Assembly (NCBI GenBank): GCA_033182465.1
Contig: CP137320.1
Coordinates: forward strand, 992,001 to 1,056,000
Length of the DNA stretch: 64,000 nt
Direction of reading: 5' to 3'
Origin: Sanghuangporus weigelae
Taxonomy: Eukaryota; Basidiomycota; Agaricomycetes; Hymenochaetales; Hymenochaetaceae
Part shown: in pieces, positions 10,710 to 24,100 of the stretch
Position numbering within the stretch: position 1 is the stretch's first letter
Layout: every line of letters begins with the position of its first letter
Position numbers and translations under genes: made by a program
The notes under the pieces: model-generated
Told to the model about the DNA's origin: nothing
Seen by the model: only the letters and a program-made list of their open reading frames with translations
The model's database searches: none

Positions 10710-13700
10710 ATGAGTGAAGATTTTGACTTTGACGAGTTCCTGGATCAGTTCGGGGACGACGGAGAACCCTTATTGGACGACTCCGGAGTAGGATTCAATT
10801 CCTACGACTATGGGCGAAGAGACGGTTATGGCACTTATCCGAACATGCAATGCTACAGCGAAGATCGCTTTGCTTCAGAGTACCGAGGTGATGCGTCTTC
10901 TGAAGGTTTTCTTCCCGCACTAACCCTAAACAACACAACTGTGCCACTCTGGATTTTTTTAAAGATACAGCACCAACGACGCTGCGGAATAGATATGACG
11001 GCCAGTTGGACGATGAAATAGGTGGATTCGGGTCGTCCGACCTTTCTGCGTATGGCATGTCGAGTCCGACGCCGAATCAGTCTCGCGGGTTTGTTGTTCC
11101 CGCTGCTCTGCAAGCACCAACGCCTGGCAATTGGGCGTCTGCGCCATACCAGGTCTGCACGCCCTCTCAGAATGAACTGCAGATGCATACATGTGAGCTC
11201 CGGGTGTTTTTGTGGCTTCTTCTGTATTTATAATCCAGATTTTGACGCATATATGCTGTCAGATCACTCTGGACCGATTTTACAACGCAGAGGAAACGAC
11301 TCCGTTACAATGAGATCGACTAGTGTACCTTTTCGCCAGACTGCTGACACTCGCGGTGCCAATCCGAGAAACACACATCACTTGCGTCTTCGAGCTGTGT
11401 CTGACCTTCGTGAGTTATTACCTGCTGTTTGGGGGATCTCAAATTGATTTGCTTGCAGCGGACATCTATAGAGGGATCTTTAAATTCGGAGTCTTCAATG
11501 CGGTCCAATCAAAATGCTATGACACTGTACGTTCTTTTGTACGAGTCCAAGTCTTTGGTCGACACTAAATTGTCTCAAGATCATGGAAACGACAGAGAAT
11601 ATGGTGCGTTGGTTTCTTTCTTTCCAAATTCTCTTCATGACGTTGGATACAGGTCGTGAGCGGTACGTGTGTCGATTATTTCGGCCTATCCTCTATTATG
11701 AATATCTTCCTCAGCCCCAACGGGAGGCGGCAAAACCGTACTTTTCGAACTCGGTCTTATCGCAATGTTGATGAATTCAAGGCATCAGTCTTCCTTCAAG
11801 TGCGTGTATGTTGCACCAACGAAGGTAATTTCGGTCCTATGGTCGCAATGCGGCATTCTCATGCTCTGCACCTTCGCCAGGCTCTCTGTTCAGAACGGAC
11901 AAGGGATTGGACTGCGAAGTTCGAGCCATTAGGCATCAAGTGTACGAACGAATTTCCCGAATGATTGAGTTTACATTCTTAATTCAAACAGGCTGCGAAA
12001 TGACGGGCGACACAGTTCGAATGGGTAAAAGTGCTTGGACTGCGGCGAGAACTGCCAAGGTCATGTAAGTCTATTTCATGGCCGCGTATATGATGATTGT
12101 GATGATCAATTCATTGCCATCCAGAATCACTACGGTACGTTGTCCCGGTCTGCATTTAGGAGATTATCTGAGAGAAGTACCAGAGTGAAAAATGGGACAG
12201 CCTCACGCGGGGATGGTAAACAAGAATCCATCGTCAAGTGGAAAAATACTTATATATCAATATAGGCACGATCATGGCGACTTCCTATCCGAAGTTAAAC
12301 TCTTTCTGGTTGACGAGGTGTGTTTCTGTATTCGTCTTCCTCGATGTTATCTAAGTATTACCAAGGTTCATGTCCTGAATGAACCGCGAGGCAGCACTCT
12401 TGAAGTGATCATTTCGCGTATGAAAGCTCGTGCAAGTAATATTCGTTTCATCATGGTGTCTGCAACTGTACCAAACATTCGAGACATTGCTGACTGGATT
12501 GGAAACCCGTCGATCGATGGCAACGCCTCAGCCACAGTCTTTGAGGTAATATTCGACCCATTCTACTTTTTCTGTCTTCAGTATTAGATGATCTGCGCAA
12601 CTTCAGTTCGGAGAAGACTACCGACCATGCAAGATAACACGTCACATATATGGATTTACTCGCAAGAATCAGAACGACTTCCAATTTTCTCGGACGCTTG
12701 ACTATAAAGTTTATTCCGTGCTTGAACAACACGCATGTGGAAAACCTATCCTTATATTTTGCAGTACTAGGAAGGGTATGCTGATGAGGTGTTTGGGTAA
12801 CTTTGATCTCTCACACATGAATATAGGCACTTTGACAACTGCCGAGCAGTTGTTGAAAGAGTATGAGGAAGCCGTGACGAAGAAGCAGAAGACGGCCTGG
12901 GCACCTCCGAAACAGTGAGTGCCTCGGGATAGGAAAATACATATATTAACGAAGACTTAGTCTGAATCACTTGTTTCATGACAAGAGACTTGAAAGTGAG
13001 AATTCTCTTTCTCCGTCGTGAGATCACGGCTGAAATAACAGAAAAGAGCTCGCAAAGGTTGGGTTAGGGGTGCACCATGCAGGTCTCAGCCTTGATGATA
13101 GACGAGCAATAGAGGATCTTTACCTGGACGGTACCTTGCGGGTAGTTTGTGCTACTTCGGTAAGCCGAGAGTGTCGTTAACGCTCAGTCTTCCTGACTTC
13201 TTTTCTTTTGTATACAGACTCTCGCCGTTGGCGTCAACCTTCGTAAGTCCTTTCACCTGTTTCCTCTCTCATTCATCTCTAAAAACTTCAACTATCAGCG
13301 GCCCATACCGTCGTGATAAAGGGCGTCAAATTGTATGCCGGTACGAGTTGGCAGGAATATTCCGATTTGGATATTATTCAAATGATTGGGCGAGCGGTAT
13401 GCTTTCCAACTGTGGAAATTTATCTTTGTCTAAAATATCTTCATTAGGGGCGCCCTCAATTCGGTGAGTCACTTTCTTTTTCCTCAGGATTCAAGATCAA
13501 TTTTTCTTTTGCCCTGTTTTACAGACAAGGAAGGAATAGCTATTATTTTATGCGAGCAAGACCTTGCGCATAAATATCGAAATCTCGCCCAGGGCTCAAC
13601 AATCCTTGAGAGTTCACTCCACGAAAATCTACTAGAACACATAAATTCTGAAATTGGCATAGGTGCTATCAGTGATCTTCAGAGTGCGAAAGACTGGCTT

Positions 13701-16700
13701 CGGAACTCGTTTCTTCGTCAACGTATTCAAAAGAATCCTGGACATTATCATATCGGGAAGACAGCCGGACAAACATGGGAAGAGAAAATGGATGATATGG
13801 TCTTGCAGGCGGTTGAGAAGCTAAAGACGAACGAGCTGATTTATAGTGGCGATAAAGACAAAATGGAATTACATGTGACTAAGTATGGAGATCTTATGAG
13901 CAAGGTATGTCTTCTTTCGTGCACATTGTTTCTCTGGCCCAAAGCTAACGATTCTGTTTCGACTCTAGTACTACATACGGCAGTCGACGGTGAGCAAGAC
14001 TTTTGAGCCATGTGATGTGCTTGACCCCTACTCCTCTTGTATTGCAGATGGGAGGTATTCTTAAGATTTCAGACCGAGCTACTATCCGTGAGATTGTAGG
14101 TGCTCTCGTGTCCGCGCTACGCAACCCTTGACACTTTCCCCTCAGCTTGAGGTCATAAGCTGTGCTGATGAGTAAGTCTGATCATGAAAATGGTCATTTG
14201 TGGCAAATACCGAGCTTGCACCAGACTTGGGGACGTCAGACTTCGCGGTGGTGACAAACAGGTACGCAAATCACACCTTGATAGTGGACCGGCAATCTCA
14301 GAGCAAAACCAGGTGTACAACAAGATGAGAGACCATCCCGACATCCGGTATAAGATCAAGAAAGTCGAGAAGGCATCTGACAAGGTCTTCATAATCATAC
14401 AAGTATATCGATTTCGAGCGCGACCTTTGTCAACTTTGACTCATACATCTTATCTCTGTACAGGCCATCCTCGGTGGCATATCTTTGAGTGCTCCAGAAT
14501 ACAAGACAGCAGATAGTCAGCCTGCTCTAGATGCGCTATCAATCTTTCGTCATGCAGCGCGTATAGCGAGAGGTATGTTCTGGAGATGCATCGAATGTAT
14601 CCAGATCGATCTTCATCTAGTATTTAGTTGTCGTAGAAGTCGCCATAATCAAGAAGAATGGTGCCCAGTTGAAGCACGGGCTTGAATTGTCCGTATCGTC
14701 TTATTTCAAACAAGTAGCAAGCGTGGCTCATGCATCCCACAGAGTACGGTGTTTGATGGCTAAAGCTTGGGAAGACAGGCCGGTTGTATTGAAGCAAATA
14801 GAGTCCATTGGAGAGAAATCGTACGTTACAAACTTGCTGTTGCATTCTCCACGTTGATAAATTATGTTTATTCAGCTTGAAGGTCGGTCTCCTGTCGCCT
14901 TGCTGTATCAAGAATTTTACACGAACTTCCATCAGGTGCTTGCTGAACATGGGATAACTTCCCTTAAATCCCTAGAGAGGCAAGAACCTTCAAGGATTGA
15001 GATGGTGAGTGTTAACACTTGTACAGAATACTAGTGCTCAAACGAGATATTGAGCTTCTGAACCGACGTCCGCCCTACGGTCACGAAGTCTTGCAACAAG
15101 TACAGGACATGCCACACTACGGATTATCCATATCTGTGGATAGAAATGGAGTGACCTCGTACTCAGGAAAGAAAGCAGTATCCATTGAGCTCAATATTGA
15201 GTGCTCTTTGCTGCAGGCGTTGCCAAGCCGGAAGAAGTTCAAACAGAAGGCAAAATTTCTGGGAATGACTAGCGTATTAACAACGACTTCGGATTTGGAC
15301 CTTATCGATTTCAGGCGCATCTGGTGAGTACAGATTGCTCTAAGCAACATTGCGTACCTTCACTATTTTTAATTTTTTAATTTTTAATTTTCGTTTAAAA
15401 GGACAAAGGCTCTCAGCGAGCCGCGGATTTTCACTGTAAACGCAGAATTGACGAAGCCGAGCCAGAACATCTGCGTGCTCATTAGCTCTGTAAGCTCCGC
15501 TTTTCATGGATCTGCCATTTGCTCACAAGAAAACAACCAGGAAACCTTCGCTGGTTCGACGGTCACACAAATTTATAAGCCCTTGGTACCTGCAAATGAG
15601 TATCCCACAATGAACACACAACCTAAGTCCGCCAATGACGTGTTAATTGAAGCATCTCAGCAAGATCCTCCTGAAGTTTGGGATGACACGAATTGCGACC
15701 TGTACGAAGATGAGCTGGGGGATGCCAAAGGCTCGTTCTCTCCGTTGGGTATGCGATTTTCCGCCTGTCCCCCCGAGTATATCTGGTATTTACTCAACTA
15801 AGCAACATGTATGATAGTCTCGCAGGCTAGGCCTCCTCTCGAGCCGAAGACTCTGCCCAACGGAAATTATGTGTTAGTACTCCACAAATGACCTTTTACC
15901 TTTATTCATATTCCTTGTCTGTAGCTGCAACCATAATTGTAAAGATAAAACTGCCTGCCGTCATCTGTGGTTAGTCTTTCTGTCTCTTTCACGCATACAT
16001 ATGATAAGGATTCATTGTACATCTTTTCTATTAGCTGCCGCGAAGGTTTAGCAAAGCCACTGCCGGCGCCTAAAAAGGTACTTGAGGAGAGGAGAGGTAA
16101 GTGCATATAATCTTGTAGGCATCTTAAAGCAAATTCACATCTCCACACAGCTACGAAGGAGGCGGTCAAAGCTAACAATAGGGAAACGAAGAAAGGCAGA
16201 GAACCGGTGCAAAAGAAGGCTATAAAGGAAGACACAAGGCTAGGACAACTGGAATCTCTCCATAAACGTTCAGGCGTTGCTGAATCTATTCGCCTGGACG
16301 AGGGAAGACGCTTGAAGCTTGATCCAATCCCAGCTGCCCGTAAACCCGGGGTGACTGTGAAGCCCAGCTTTGACGTACAGTTTGCCGATCTCAATGAAGA
16401 ATCTGAAAAGAATGAAGATAGCTCGGATGATCTGCCGGACACCCAGGGACTCTTGGGATCTACTCAGCCAAAGACGCGAGCTAAGGACGCTTGTTTAGAC
16501 AACAGTCTCGGCGATTCTGAACTTGATGCAATAATGCTGACTATGGACACAGCGAATCCCATCTTCGACTCTGCAAATGTGTCTTTGACCAACATCGCTG
16601 CACCTAACGAATCCGAACTTGGCCTTGTTGCGCCAAAGCGGACAACGAAACACACTAGAGAATCGAACTCTTCGATCTCCCAGTCGTCTCGGGAGCCAGC

Positions 16701-17136
16701 GACAAAGAAGACGAGACTTGATACACAACCCAAGCCGCAGTCTGACAACGATCCGCTTTTCCTTCATATGTCTTCGCTTTCTTCCTCTCGGCCAACTTCC
16801 ACTGCTCTCGATGGTGATTTATGCTCAGCAAATGACTATTACCCAGATGATGATTTCTTCTCTCTCGATGACTCAATGTTTAATATTCTTCCTCCGTCCT
16901 TACCTGCGCAGACTGGGGATTCTCACTCCGATACAGCTCAAACAAATACCGTTCAGACAGATACTGCTCAGGCCGCTAACTTAGACAATGGATCCGGAAG
17001 AACAGGGGCTCATATTGTAACAACAGACGCCGAAGCTGAAGGCAAAGACACTAACGATTTCGACTGCATGTATGATGATTGGGCAGACATGGAGGACTGG
17101 ATCATGAATAGTGGAGCGGTGAAAATTGTGGAATAG
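10710..17136 (+). CDS. HFM1: Meiotic DNA helicase HFM1/Mer3
   Basis: HFM1/Mer3 is a 3'-5' Ski2-like helicase that stabilises recombination intermediates and promotes interfering crossovers in meiosis. The gene has many small exons from ATG 10710. Motifs in order: acidic N terminus; DIYRGIFKFGVFNAVQSKCY; Walker A APTGGGKTVLFELGLIAM (near 11715-11755); VAPTKAL|CSERTRDW; MTGDTVR; the DEVH box, split by an intron as LVDE|VHVLNEPRGSTLE (near 12315-12370); MVSATVPNIRDIADWIGNP; LGVHHAGLSLDDRRAIE; MIGRAGRPQFDKEGIAII; then a winged-helix and Sec63 domain with MRDHPDIRYKIKKVEKASDK. A Cys/His cluster CNHNCKDKTACRH + CCREGLAKP near 15930-16060 matches the zinc motif of HFM1 orthologues. The last exon (about 320 residues) is an acidic Ser/Thr-rich tail ending in DWADMEDWIMNSG. 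One exon is only 21 nt (13969-13989, YYIRQST). The stop is 47 bp from the convergent TIM54 stop. Confidence 0.95.
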
Positions 17137-17183
17137 GACACAAATCAAACGGATGCTGCTCTAGATACAATTTTGCAAGACAA

Positions 17184-18696
17184 TTAATGCGAGATTCGCG
17201 AATTTTCATTTGTGGGCTCTTCAGGGGGATCCGTAAAAATGGAGAGTGAACCTCTAAATCGTTCGTCCCATGGGACGTCTTTATCCGGTCGGATAATTTC
17301 CCAACCCTCTTCATTATTCCTCCATCGTATCTCTTTCGTCAAACGTTCCTGTCGGAGCTCAACTTCAGTCGGAGGTGGGTGGTTCATTTCGTCTTTCGAT
17401 GGCTCCCTTTCGCCGCGCGCTAGAGCGCGTGCAGTCGCGAGTCTCTCCGACAAAGTTCTGTAGTAATCTTCGCGTGCCTTTACGATATTATCGCGGAACA
17501 AAAGGACTGATTTCTGGTAGTACGATTCTCCCAGGCGATCGAAATCTAGATCATTCTCAGGTAGTAGCTCGTCTGGAGAGAAGAGGGGCGCGCCTGTAGG
17601 ACTGGGTGGAGGGCCAGATATTGGCCGCGCGTGAGCCATTATTAGCCTATAGGCAGCTTCGGCACCGGCTTTGACTTTGGCTCGTTTATTGAAGAAATCA
17701 ACGATCATCATGGGAATCTGCTTGAAGCCAATACGGTTGGTAAATGGAACCAGCAAAAGCGGTGGCTGAGGAGGGATGGTCTCAGGAGGTAGAATGTCCG
17801 ATGTGGAAGACATTGAGGTAGAAGTAGCAGTGGACTGAGAAGCAAGCTTGTACGGAGAAAATGCCCGTGCATTCTCTGCAGACATGAGACGCGATTTCGT
17901 CGGAATGGGTTCGCCGGAGAGTTCTGATGCGGAGTTTTCTGGCTCGGGCTCATCGAAGCGTCCATCTCCTTCTAACTCGTGAGCGAGCCTTTCCTCCCCA
18001 TCTATTCGCTCTGGGCTTTCGGTCCAACCTCGCTTCAATCCCTCCATGTATTCCTTGAAGGTCATTCTCCCAATGATGATCGAACCACCCTGTAGCTCAC
18101 GTATAGCGAGCTCCTCCTTTGAGTAATTTGTCGGCGTAGGAACAGGTGATGAAGTGGGAGCCTCCAATCCTTCATCAATTCTGCGTTTGGCTTTGATCTT
18201 GTCAGATATTTGTCGGGCAAGATCTCCATGATGGCGACCATTCATCACGTCATAGTCTATAGCTGCAGCAACTAGAACAGGCTGGCACGAAAATTCAGTC
18301 AAGCGAGCATAGAAGAAATATACCGAATGTGCGAACCTTGACATACTTCCGGAAGTATTTTAGGCTGCGATTAACGTCTTCATCACCCGGCCATTTAGAG
18401 GCATACACAGTCACCTTGCGAGGTAGCTCCATGCTATCCATAGGCTCCTGAGCTAGGTGTGAGACCCGTCTGGTGTATTTTTCGCGAATGTCTTTGCATT
18501 TTTTGCGATCATACGTGTACAGCCCGAGGAGTGAAGAGGTGACGCCGATGAAAATTAACCAGTTCCGAGATGGAAGTTTGGGGCGTTTAGCAAGCCATAC
18601 CGGAAGACCAGTGTAGCGCAGAGCGGCCCGCACACCAATGGAGCTTGAGCCTTGCGAGGCGGGCGGGGGCGGTGGCTTGTCGCCCAAGGTGCTCAT
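17184..18696 (-). CDS. TIM54: Tim54, subunit of the TIM22 inner-membrane import complex
   Basis: Tim54 is an inner-membrane component of the TIM22 complex, which inserts carrier proteins; in yeast it also supports assembly of Yme1. Two exons (18696-18337 and 18281-17184; 55-nt intron) give 485 residues, close to the yeast size. The N-terminal part has RAALRYTGLPVWLAKRPKLP, then the single membrane segment NWLIFIGVTSSLLGLYTYDR, then the conserved SRKVTVY-like strand seen here as RKVTVYASKWPGDE. Across the splice it reads YVK + PVLVAAAIDYDVMNGRHHGD. The C terminus ends in WRNNEEGWEIIRPDKDVPWD. A Ser/Pro-rich acidic middle is probably disordered. The gene is convergent with HFM1 and divergent from RPA1. 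Confidence 0.93.
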
Positions 18697-18863
18697 GAAC
18701 ACCAGCACAACAGAGAGTATTTCTTTTTTCCAACCAAGCAAAGAATTTCCAGTGGGTGATCATTATGTAATAAACGCGTTGTCGTCACTAGTCACACCGC
18801 GCCTAAGTAATGTAATGTATTGTACCCCCTGACTTTCACTCTTACGACGACCACCTCTGCAGC
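18697..18863. promoter_or_regulatory. Shared divergent promoter TIM54 / RPA1
   Basis: The 167 bp between the TIM54 and RPA1 start codons carry both promoters. A CACT-rich/pyrimidine stretch (18825-18860) precedes the RPA1 ATG. I could not find an unambiguous TATA box or an MluI cell-cycle box (ACGCGT); AACGCGTT at about 18773-18780 contains that hexamer core and may act in S-phase control of RPA1, by analogy with yeast MBF targets. Confidence 0.45.
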
Positions 18864-20981
18864 ATGTCAACTCCTGAACTTTCCGCTGGCTCCGTCAAAG
18901 ACCTTGTCACCGCAGTGCCAGGAGACAATGGCCTTTGGGAAGTTGGCCACGTTTTCCAGTTGGTGTCTCTGAAAAAGATCGGTGCAGCGCGCGAAGGGTC
19001 AGTACCAGACCGCTACCGTATCGTTATTTCGGATGGTATCAACTATACGCAAGCCATGCTTGCGACTCAGCTTAACCACATGGTTGAGGATGGCGAGCTA
19101 AAGAAGAACTCAATTGTAAAAGTCGAGAAGCTGACCTGTAACGTCGTCCAGAGCAAAAGGTGCGTATTTCATGAGCCTTATTAATGTGATGTGACGATCT
19201 GAGAGAGTGTCTGGCTTCTTATCGGGTTATGCAGGGTTTTCATCCTTCTGTCATTGACGCCTTTAGCTCACCCCGAGGAAAAGATTGGCGATCCGACGAG
19301 TCTCGACGTTCCTGGCCGCAGTGGCGCTGCTAACGAGGAAGTTCCAGAAACCCCCGTTACAACCGACAACACACCAGCAAAACAGGCCAATAATCAAAAC
19401 AATGCGCCGGCGCAGAGACCGCCGGCGAGAGCAAATGCACCTGCCATTTTCCCTATCGAGGGCTTGAGTCCATACCAAAACAAATGGACTATTCGCGCCC
19501 GTGTCACGGCCAAGAGCGACATCAGGCAGTGGTCAAACCAGAAGGGCGAAGGCCAGCTATTCACCGTGACTTTCATGGACGAATCCGGTGAAATACGCGC
19601 GACGGGTTTCAATCAGCAAGTCGATCAGTTTTACGACAAGCTCGAAGAGGGAAAGGTCTATTATGTGTCTAAAGCACGCGTGAATCTCGCAAAAAAGAAG
19701 TTTACCAATGTGCAAAATGAATATGAACTCTCGCTCAATAGAGACACAGAAATCGTTGAGGTGAGCACTTTCAATTTTCGTTAGGCTCATAGTTAATGAT
19801 CTCTTCAGTGTGAAGACCAAGCGGATGCTCCGCAAATCAAATACAATTTTGTCCCATTGTCTGAACTTGGGGAAGTACAGAAGGATGCGACATGCGGTAA
19901 GCTGAAAATCTTGTACGAATTACACGTACTCATTTTGCAGCACAGATGTGATTGGCATCGTGAAGGATGTGTCTGAAGTTACGGAAATCATTGCCAGGAG
20001 TTCGAGTAGAGCGACGAAAAAGAGGGAATTGACTCTTGTGGACCGAACGGAATATTCGGTGCGCATAACTCTCTGGGGCAAGCAGGCAGAGTCCTACAAT
20101 GCCGAAGAGCATGCTGTTCTTGCATTCAAAGGTGCAAGAGTGAGTGACTTCGGAGGTATGGATGTCGAAGTTATTACAGTTCCGGCCTTTCTTGACAGAA
20201 GCTTATAGGTCGCTCGTTATCGATGCTGAACTCGACACACATGGCAGTCAATCCTGATATCACGGAAGCGCACGTTCTTCGGGGATGGTTTGATTCATTG
20301 AATGCAGCGCCTGCCTTCAAGTCGCACTCCGGCGCTGCCGGTATAGGAAGTGGATCCGCTACTTTCCGCAGAGATCAGATGCTTCCGTTGGCTCAAGTTA
20401 AAGAGTCACAAATTGGAATGACAGACGGCGGGGATCAGTTTTCTTGCAGGGGTACGATCGTGCATATCAAGACGGATAACCTGTATTATCCAGCTTGCCC
20501 CAACGATTCTTGCAACAGGAAGATTATCGAGACGAACGAGGGCTGGCGATGCGAGAAATGCGATCGATCTTACAAGGATCCGGAATATCGCTACGTCATG
20601 TCGATGTCAGTCGCGGACTATACGGGACAGTTATGGTTGCAGGGGTTCAATGACGTTGGTCTTGTGGTCTTTGGAAGACCTGCAAATGAACTACACGACC
20701 TGAAAGAACGCGATGAGAGTGCATTCAATGCAGCAGTGGCGAAATCTACATGCAACACGTACAACTTTAACTGCCGAGCTAAGCAGGACACGTACAATGT
20801 ATGTTTGATTTTTCTCTTTGGCTGATCAAAGCTGACTAGTTATTTTTGCCTTTCCTAATTTTTCGAACTTTCATAGGAAACTACGCGTGTGCGATACGGG
20901 GTGCAGAAAATACTTCCGTTGGACTACAAAGTTGAAGCAGGGATACTGCGAGATGTGCTGAAGTCAGAATGGGCGAAGTAA
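18864..20981 (+). CDS. RFA1: Replication protein A large subunit (RPA70)
   Basis: This is the large subunit of the heterotrimeric ssDNA-binding complex RPA, used in replication, repair and recombination. Six exons (18864-19159, 19235-19760, 19809-19896, 19946-20155, 20209-20798, 20877-20981) give 604 residues, the usual length. The domains follow the family: an N-terminal OB fold ([20 protein letters not shown]), a linker, DBD-A ([20 protein letters not shown], then [19 protein letters not shown]), DBD-B ([35 protein letters not shown]), and DBD-C with a zinc ribbon ([27 protein letters not shown], four Cys). It is divergent from TIM54. The presence of both RPA1 and HFM1 in 10 kb is probably coincidence. 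Confidence 0.97.
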
Positions 20982-21173
20982 GGAGATGGCCTGTCCTGAT
21001 GTGTGGTGGGTATAAATACCATTCGTTGACTGTGCTGGTCCTTGCTTCTTTTTTCATCTCCTGTAACTGTAGTGGTACTCTACAAACGTCTCACATATAT
21101 AAACCACGTACATGCACTCGTTGATCCCTTTACTCTTGACTTGACTTGAGAGCACAAGACACAAGTTGACGTA

Positions 21174-24100
21174 ATGCGAGACGACAATTGGCTCATCTCG
21201 CGTATCCTAAACCTCAGCGGGTCCTTGTTTGCACTCGCCACTGGCATTCTGAGGCTACTCGGGTTTATGCGTCCCCTGGCTTACCTCCGTTCATGCATTC
21301 GACCGCCAGCTCTCTCGCCCCGTAGCTTCCCCTCTCTTCTTTCCTTCAGGATCCCTCTTATTTATTCTCTCAAATTCGGGAGTAATACACGCCTCTACGC
21401 GCGGCCCGCTCTCGCTCCTGACCTCAACTCTTCGTTCAACTCTAACGCCCCCAGGTCTTCCATCTTGAACGACATGCATCCAAGTGCTAACATGACAGTC
21501 GAAGAGGACGCAAAAAATTGGTCATACGTGCCCGCGCAAGGTGACAGGCCGGGATATTTCCTCTATGGCGCGCAGATCCAGAAAAGTCCGGCAGACGACC
21601 GCGATTATAGAGTCATCCGACTGGAAAATGGTCTTCAAGCTGTCTTGGTACACGACGCGAAAACAGACAAGGCGGCGGCGAGCTTGGACGTGGCAGTTGG
21701 GCATCTCTCTGACCCCGTGAGTCGTCTTTTTTTTCGTTTTCCTTTCCTTCCTTCCCGTTCCGTTCGGGATATCGAAACTTTCGGGTGTGTGCCCTTCTTA
21801 CGATTGGGTTACGATTGCGGTCTTCCTCGGGGTTCTTGGCATTCATTCTGTTACGTGGATTTAAAGCCACCTTGCACTCGTACTGAGGAGATATGATATC
21901 CTTGAAGTTTAAAGTATCCTCAATCAACGCCGAAGTTTATCCCTAGTTTCTTGAAATAGCCTTACTGACATGCGGTTTGCTCCGATACTAGGATGACATT
22001 CCAGGACTGGCGCATTTTTGCGAGCATCTCTTGTTCATGGTGAATCATAAAGTATAAGACCTCAAGTTACTGTTACTTAATAACCTCGTGAACTACAGGG
22101 AACGGAGCAATTTCCGAAAGAAAATGAATATTCCGAGGTAAATATCAAAGTGATCGGACACGATGAGCATTCAAACATACCTTGTCTTTAGTATCTCGCA
22201 AAAAACAGTGGCGAGTCAAATGCTTTCACGTCTGCTTCCAACACGAACTACTACTTCTCGGTCGCGTCGAACGCGTTGGAAGGTGCATTGGAACGCTTTT
22301 CAGGTTTCTTCCACTCGCCGCTGTTCTCGCCTTCTTGTACCCTGCGCGAACTTAATGCAGTAGACTCTGAAAACAAGAAGAACATACAGAACGACGTGTG
22401 GCGTATATTCCAGTTGACCAAGCACCTTACTCGTCCTGGACATCCATGGAAGAAATTCGGTACTGGTAACAAAGCGACTCTCACTGAAGCGGCTCGGTCG
22501 GCGAAGACGCGCTCTGGAAACTTGCCCGCGGACAAACCGTCATTGAATAACTTCCTGAATGGAAATGGGAGTGCCAGCACATTACCCTCGCCGATCCCGA
22601 GTCGTATCGCCTCACCTGCCCCATCCGTTAACTCGACGAACAGTGAAAATGAGGCTGATGGAGGTAGCGTTGGTCGAGAGACGAGGCGTCGTTTGATCGA
22701 ATGGTGGAGCAAGGAGTATTGCGCCGGTCGAATGAGTTTGGCCCTTATCGGAAAGGGTTTGTATCGTCAATTCGTCTTGGAGTGCTGGTGCTAACTTTCA
22801 TTTGAAGAATCGCTTGACGATCTAGCTCGAATGGCTGCTGTGATGTTTTCGCCGATCAGAAACCGTCAACAAGATCCTTTGCCCCTCATTCTGGAACATC
22901 CATTCGGAAACGACGAACGGGCCGTGAGTATACCAAGCATCAGCTATACTCGAGAAATGCTGATACATAACTATATCCGAACAGTCAATTGTGCATGCAA
23001 AGACGATCATGGATTTCTACGCCTTTGAAATATCATTCCCGTTGCCATACCAGGCCCCTCATTGGCGTGTGAAGCCTGCTAATTACCTCGCTCATTTCGT
23101 GGGGCACGAAGGTCCAGGCTCTCTACACGCGTATTTAAAGAACAAAGGCTGGATCATCTCGCTAAGCGCGGGAGAGCAGCGTCTTGGGCGCGGATTTGAG
23201 ATATTCAAGGTCTCGGTGCAGTTGTCGAAAGAGGGCTTCCGTACGTTCCTCAATTCTCAATCCACACGCTCCCAAAGTTGCTCATTCGATTCACTTATCC
23301 AGAGAACTATCGTCAAGCAGTACTCGCATGTTACAAGTATCTCAATCTCTTGCGTAGTTCGGAACTTCAACAATGGATCCAGGACGAGATTCAGACACTT
23401 AATATGCTGAACTTCCGTTTTGCTGAAAAGCAGAGACGGCCGGAGAACTATGCAACATGGATTTCAGATAATGTTAAGATGCCTGTTCCTCGTTCCCTCA
23501 TTCTAAGCGGACCGAAGCTCACATGGGACTGGGATGAGCACTTGGTACGCGAGATGCTTGGGCAGTTGACTGTGGACAGTGGTCGCGTTGTCGTGATGGC
23601 AAAGGATCATAGTATCATAGGGAAGACGGGATCCTGGACCACAGAACCTTGGTATGGAACGGAATATACTGTAGAGAGAATAGATCCCGAATTTATGGCT
23701 GCAGTAAGTTCTTTTCTGTATTCCTCTCTCCTTCATTCAGACATTTGATTTTGACTCGATTAGGCCCGTACTCCAAATGATATCCCTGAACTTTTCCTTC
23801 CTGGACCGAACGAGTTCGTCCCGAATAATGTTGAGGTTGAGAAGATCGATGTCCCGCAGCCTGCGAAGAGACCATCGCTCATCAAGCGTACACCCCTCGT
23901 CGATGTCTGGCATAAGAAGGACGATCAGTTCTGGGTCCCACGCGCGCAGGTCATAGTCGAAGCTCGAACGTGAGTTTTATGAGCCTTTCCGTAACATTGG
24001 TTCTGATTTATGAGCATCTATTTACAGGCCTTTCGCTGGTTCTTCTGCTCGCGCCTCCGTCATGACCCGACTTTATGTGGATCTCGTGAAAGACTCTCTG

